A DNA stretch of 64,000 bases from Pratylenchus scribneri (taxonomy: Eukaryota > Nematoda > Chromadorea > Rhabditida > Pratylenchidae). The stretch is from positions 1,302,001 through 1,366,000 of the forward strand of contig JAQSEB010000054.1 in the NCBI GenBank assembly GCA_030063045.1, read 5' to 3'. This document shows, piece after piece, positions 58,624 to 64,000 of the stretch (position 1 is the first letter of the stretch; each line of letters begins with the position of its first letter). The notes beneath the pieces are model-generated. The model saw only the letters and a program-made list of their open reading frames with translations, made no database searches and had not been told where the DNA came from. The position numbers were made by a program, and so were the translations under genes.

Positions 58624-61600
58624 TCACTCATTCTTTTGTAGTCGCAACAATTTCAACTGAAAGTATTGTTAATGTATTTTACATAACATTTAATTTTTAC
58701 CTGGATTTCGGCACTCTTTATAGTGTCAACACATTCTGCGACTACAGTCTCACCATTCGGCACCAATTTGTCCAGCATTAAAGGTGTTCCAGTAGATTGC
58801 TCAATGTTCTTATGATGGTCTTTTAAGGCCATTGCGAGCTGTGAATCGGTAGGAGTCACCATACAATAAACAGCTGCCTTATCCGTCTCCAGCAATTTTC
58901 CTTGTTTTCGTAATTTTTGTATGCGATTGGTCACTTCCCGTGCTAGTCCCTTTGATTGTAGTATCTCATCTTCACTGGTGTTGAGCATGACGACGCACTA
59001 AAAAATTTTATGAAATCACATTGAATTTCGATATCCGATCAAATATTTTTTTATTTTATATTTTTCACGAATTTTTCTTAATTTGAACCAAAAGTTTATA
59101 ACTTTTAGTTTCAGTTTAAGATTAAAATAAAAAATAATACCGAACTGCCTGCCGCCGTCTCCCACTTCTCGTCATTATTTGTCAGATTTTGATCAACGGT
59201 GAAAGACACGGCTACTTCTTCAGAAGTCAATTCATACCCTAAAAATTAAATATTTTAAATAAATTTGAAATAAATACTTGTACCTAAAACTGTAATTTTT
59301 CCTTCGTCCAATAATTTTTCCAGCTCTTCTTCTGTCACTTTTGTTTTCAGATGCGTTGTCACGGCTTTTTGATCACCTTTTAATCGGGCACCTAACAATC
59401 TGAAGTTTGGTTCCGCCTTCAATTGCACGCCATATTTATGTTTATCCTATGAAACAAGCAGACCGTAATTCGTTACATTTGCTGATATTCATTGCGTTAC
59501 CTGGGAGATTGTTAATTTTTCCACATTCATTTCCGATAAAATGTATTCTTTAAGTGAAAGCAAGTCTTCCAAGAATTGAGAATTCCTGAAATTCCAGAAT
59601 TAATCAATTTAAAAAAGTTTCATTAACGATTAATTATAAAGTATTTTTTTCACCTGTTGATAACAACCATTTCTTTGAGTGGATATTTCACAGGAATTGA
59701 TTTGCGCTCTCGCAATGTCCGAACAATCTCGATAACAGTACGCATGGCGGCAACACGACGCTCGACATCCTCATTAATGAATTGTTCTTCCGCTTTTGGC
59801 AATTGCGTAAAATGGACCGAGTCTTCCACTTTGTCATCCATCTATTAAAGAGATAAATTCATTTTACAATAAGCTACAAATCTACAAAAAATTCAAAACC
59901 AACCATGCATTTTAATTTTTGCCACATATATTCTATAAAAATTTTAATAAAAACTAAAAAATGCTTCATTAACCTGAATAGAATGGTGTGAATGGGGCCA
60001 TTAAGCGAGTAATTTGTAGCAGAACATGGACAACAGTAGAAGCAGCCAGCAATTGATCCTCCTCAGTCGAAGCAACCGCCGTCCCTTTGATTCGGCTTCG
60101 ATTCAAACGAATATAAGTGTTGGTAAGCGCCTCAAAATAATTGACAAGAGGTGAAACAACCGCGTACAAGTGATATTCCTTAATGAAAGAATAAATGTAA
60201 AGTAAATGTTTTAATTTTAACTTTTAATTGATATTAAATATATTAATATTCATTTAAAAAACTCTTTACATATTGAAATGAATTGAAATTTTTTCACCTT
60301 CATCTCCTTATGCACAAAATCAATGAGGCTGTTGGTGAATGAAAGGATCCATTGGTCCATAACATTGTTGAAGCCTGAATGTCGCAAGATAAAATGCTTG
60401 CCATCCTATAATATAATTGTTTGTTAATATATTTAATTGAAGAGCTTACCGCTTCGAATTTATTCATTGCCATGCTCAAAAATTTGTAGGCATTGAACCA
60501 TGGATTCATCACTTGCTTTATCACTTCAGCGACGCCTTCTTCTTGAAAACGTAAGTTTTCTCCTCTCACAACAGGTGAATTGATCAAATAGAGACGAAGA
60601 GAATCGGCCCCATATTTTTCGACAATTTCCATTGGATCCGGGTAGTTCTTTTTACTTTTGGACATTTTATTGCCATCCGAAGCTAGAACTAGACCATTAC
60701 AAATCAAATTTTTGAATGGTGGTCGATTGAAGAGCGCTGTTGAAATAACCAACAATGTGTAGAACCAACCACGAGTCTGGTCAATTCCTTTAAGTAAATA
60801 ATGTAAATGTTTGACAAAAGTAATTGTTCATAAATACGCACCTTCTGCGATAAAATCTGCCGGGAAATTGTTCTCAAAAACTTCGGCATTCTCGAATGGG
60901 TAATGTTGTTGGGCATAAGGCATCGAGCCCGATTCAAACCAGCAATCGAATACTTCACTCACTCGTTTCAATTCTCCCCGGCCCGTTTTCGATGGGATTT
61001 TTAAATCGTCAATGCTGTTAAAGGTAATATTCATAAATTTTATTAATATTTTTAAATAAATACTTCTCTCTGTGTAAATCGGTGATTTTCACGCCAGTCA
61101 ATTCTTCTAGTTCGGCAATTGAGCTTGGACAAATTATCTCCGCGAAATCATCGCTTGTCCATAAATTTATTGGTGTGCCCCAGAATCGATTTCGACTAAT
61201 TGCCCAATCGCGGGCATCGCGCAACCAATTTGCAAAGCGTTTGTCCCGAACAAAGGAAGGAACCCTGAAAAAAATTAATTTATTTCCCATTTGTGACTAT
61301 TTCAAAACCAACCAATATGTTTTCTCATTATTGGCCAACAAATCATCAACCAGAGTTTCCACCTTGACAAACCAAGAGGGGACAGCCTTGTAGATGAGTG
61401 GAGTTTGTGAACGATAGCAGAATGGATAATCTTATTTGAATTTACATTTAAATTGACAAAAAATTTTATTACTATGTTTGTGTTGCTCCTGCTTGATTAG
61501 GATACCCTTTTCCTTCAAAGCTTTGATGATTTGTTTGTCCGCATCTTTGACATAGAGTCCTGCGAAATCAGTGACCTCCTCCGTGAAAATTCCCTTTTCG

Positions 61601-63435
61601 TCGACAGGGCAAACCATTATTGAATCTTTGCTGATGATCCCATGCTCTAGGCAAGTCTTATAATCATCCTAAAAATTGTTTTTTTTATTAAAGTGAAAAA
61701 TCGAAAAAAAATAAACCTCGCCAAAATAAGGTGCTTGATGAACAACACCGGTACCTGCATCAGTTCTTACATAATGATTGGTTACAACAATATGAATTTT
61801 TCTGCCCTCTTCTTTCAAATGCGTAAAATATGGGAATGGTGGAATACTGAAAGCAATGATCAGCATGAACAGATTAGAGCATTGACAGCAACATTGAGTT
61901 TTGTTGCATTTAAGGAATATTATTTATTAGGCAAGCAATTAACAAAAGAAAAAACAAATGATAATCTTTATTGAATATACAATAATAATTAATATAATAA
62001 CATTGAACATATAACGAATAATAACAAGGTGTATAAATAAAATGATGGTTGTTGCCAATAAATTTATTTTGCTTCTATCAAATTAATAAGGTGATTGGAC
62101 CAACGATTGTTCAAACTCAATATTGCTGTCAATGCTCTAATCTGTTCGTGCTGACTTACTAAGCTTGTCCGGTCAATCCGCTGCCTTTAAATTCTTCCAA
62201 AATTTGGTAAGCACTTTCCGATTTGTACAATTCGGCTAACCGCTCTTTCATTAAAATAAATTCACGTTTGTCTTTCTTGTCTGTAAATTGGTTCTGTTGA
62301 TTTAGAATAAATTTGGCTCAAAATACCTTGAATAACTACATAGACAAGGTCAGGATTAACACAAAGTGCCATATTGCTAGGCAGAGTCCACGGTGTTGTA
62401 GTCCAAGCAATGAATGCGCGATTTGGCTTCTCTATTAATGGAAATGCCACATAAACTGATGGGTCAATGGTGTCTTTATAGTTTTGACCGGCTTCAAAGT
62501 TGGATAATGGAGTTGAACAACCGGTCGAAAAAGGCATAACTTTTACTCCTCGATAGACCAAATCCTTTTTGTAAAGTTGGGCGAATACCCACCAAACGGT
62601 CTCCATGAACCATCTGAGTGAATAAATAATATTAATTGATTTGATTAAGTTAGTGCTTCATTTTAATTTTATTTGACTAAATGGAAATTTCTATTCATCA
62701 AAGAGTTATATTAAGAACGATTTCACATCCTAATGGGATATTTATATTTTATATGCATATGCGGTATAATTGTTTATTTAGTTCTTTACTTACGGATAAA
62801 GGGTTTTATAATCATTGTCAAAATCGATCCAACGCCCAGTCCGCTCAACTGCATGTTGCCATTCTTCTGCATAGCGCATCACAATTCCGCGACCTTGAAA
62901 TTTTAATAAATAACAGATTATAAAATATTAAATTAACATTTTGCATTGTAAGCAGCAATTCCCATATTCATCACGTCACTCGGTCCTTTGATGCCCAATT
63001 GTTTGTCAACTTCAAATTCAACAGGCAATCCATGCGTATCCCATCCGAAACGTCTTTCCACATAAAATCCACTCATATGAGCCCATCTTGTTACAATATC
63101 CTTGATAGTACCCGCCAAAATATGACCATAATGGGGGAGTCCTGTGGCAAATGGTGGTCCATCATAAAATGTATAGTGCGGACGACCACGGCTTAGGCTA
63201 AAATGTTAAAATGACCATTAAATAGAATTCCTGGATGTTTAAATGTTAATTTACTGAAACTCAACTTTTAATCAAATAATTTTTCGAATCGAAATTTTGA
63301 AATTTTTATTAAATTAATAGTTAATACTTACTCTAATGACATTTGAAAAGTATTCTCATCACGCCATTTCTGTAGAATTTTCTTCTCTTCCTCCGCAAAA
63401 TCAATGCGGTCAGAAACAGTTTCGAGTTTTGGCAT
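58624..63435 (-). CDS. iars-1: Isoleucyl-tRNA synthetase, cytoplasmic
   Basis: Minus-strand multi-exon gene from ATG 63433-63435 ([20 protein letters not shown]; exon 63332-63435) to TGA 58624-58626. The second exon gives [20 protein letters not shown] with the HIGH motif HYGH, then [20 protein letters not shown]. The CP1 editing domain is present: [20 protein letters not shown] near 62390, and [20 protein letters not shown] near 61750. Next come [32 protein letters not shown], and the KMSKS loop in [20 protein letters not shown] near 60650. Then follow anticodon-binding helices ([20 protein letters not shown] near 59720) and a C-terminal extension ending [10 protein letters not shown]. It charges tRNA-Ile and edits Val-tRNA-Ile. 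Most introns are 45-80 bp; the one at 61847-62159 is 313 bp and built as an inverted repeat. The gene lies 173 bp downstream of the MetAP2 gene on the same strand. Confidence 0.94.
61847..62159 (-). mobile_element. Inverted-repeat intron in IleRS (possible introner/foldback element)
   Basis: The intron runs from GTAAGT (upper end 62159) to TTTCAG (lower end 61847) and joins GLTGQAY to [13 protein letters not shown] in frame. Its ends are a 42-bp inverted repeat, 61860-61901 and 62113-62154, differing at only two positions. The arms begin 5 bp inside the donor and 13 bp inside the acceptor. The 211-bp loop is AT-rich with no open gene. The structure resembles a MITE or foldback element that brought in or captured splice sites. 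Confidence 0.7.
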
Positions 63436-63608
63436 CTATTAATATTAAAAATCTGACATATTATTATAATTTGATAAATAATTTTCGGTGTGAATAAACC
63501 AAATAAATTCGATGAAATAATTAAATAAACAATTTATCATTTAAAATATATTTAAAGAAACAATCATAATTAATCCAGTTTTTATTTTTAAATATCGATA
63601 CTGAATTA

Positions 63609-64000
<392 letters not shown>

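Overview
The window is nuclear DNA of a nematode, not of C. elegans itself. The evidence is the gene set (CAR-1/LSM14, UNC-5, FEM-1, an SLC17 carrier and cytoplasmic aminoacyl-tRNA synthetases), many 42-60 bp introns mixed with a few very long ones, AT-rich intergenic DNA and compact gene spacing. I cannot name the species or clade from sequence alone. All gene models were built by hand from GT-AG junctions that keep frame and restore recognisable domains; no transcript data were used.

Layout. (1) 1-5070 is a repeat island. Blocks of a ~31-bp satellite alternate with AT-rich spacers, and each module is headed by a GC-rich hairpin whose tip is GCGAAGC. One satellite block is split by a 497-bp MITE with 12-bp perfect terminal inverted repeats and an 8-bp target duplication (hAT-like). 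(2) 6052-10813, plus strand: car-1/LSM14 and an ANO8-like anoctamin lacking the last transmembrane helices. (3) 10.8-18.3 kb is mostly non-coding, with one possible 86-residue acidic protein and homopolymer G and C tracts. (4) 18287-30349, plus: unc-5, the netrin receptor, complete from the first Ig domain to the death domain, with a 5.3-kb intron; its signal-peptide exon was not found. (5) 30729-33244, minus: SLC17-type transporter, tail to tail with unc-5. (6) 33986-44328, minus: a large Gln-rich protein gene and two small Tyr/Trp-rich gene models of unknown function that may share a first exon. (7) 45306-48794, minus: secreted BPI/LBP-like lipid-binding protein. (8) 50119-53997, minus: FEM-1-type ankyrin protein. 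(9) 55208-58122, plus: cysteinyl-tRNA synthetase, divergent from fem-1. (10) 58624-63435, minus: isoleucyl-tRNA synthetase, with the 3' part of methionine aminopeptidase 2 immediately upstream on the same strand (63609 to the window edge).

The functional themes are mRNA control in the germ line (CAR-1), axon guidance (UNC-5), membrane and lipid biology (anoctamin, SLC17, BPI-like), sex determination or ubiquitin-adaptor function (FEM-1), and translation or nascent-protein processing (CysRS, IleRS, MetAP2). The last group is clustered, and the IleRS and MetAP2 genes are close enough to be co-transcribed. The strongest unexplained signals are the covarying GCGAAGC hairpins in the repeat island and an IleRS intron whose two ends are a 42-bp near-perfect inverted repeat abutting the splice sites.
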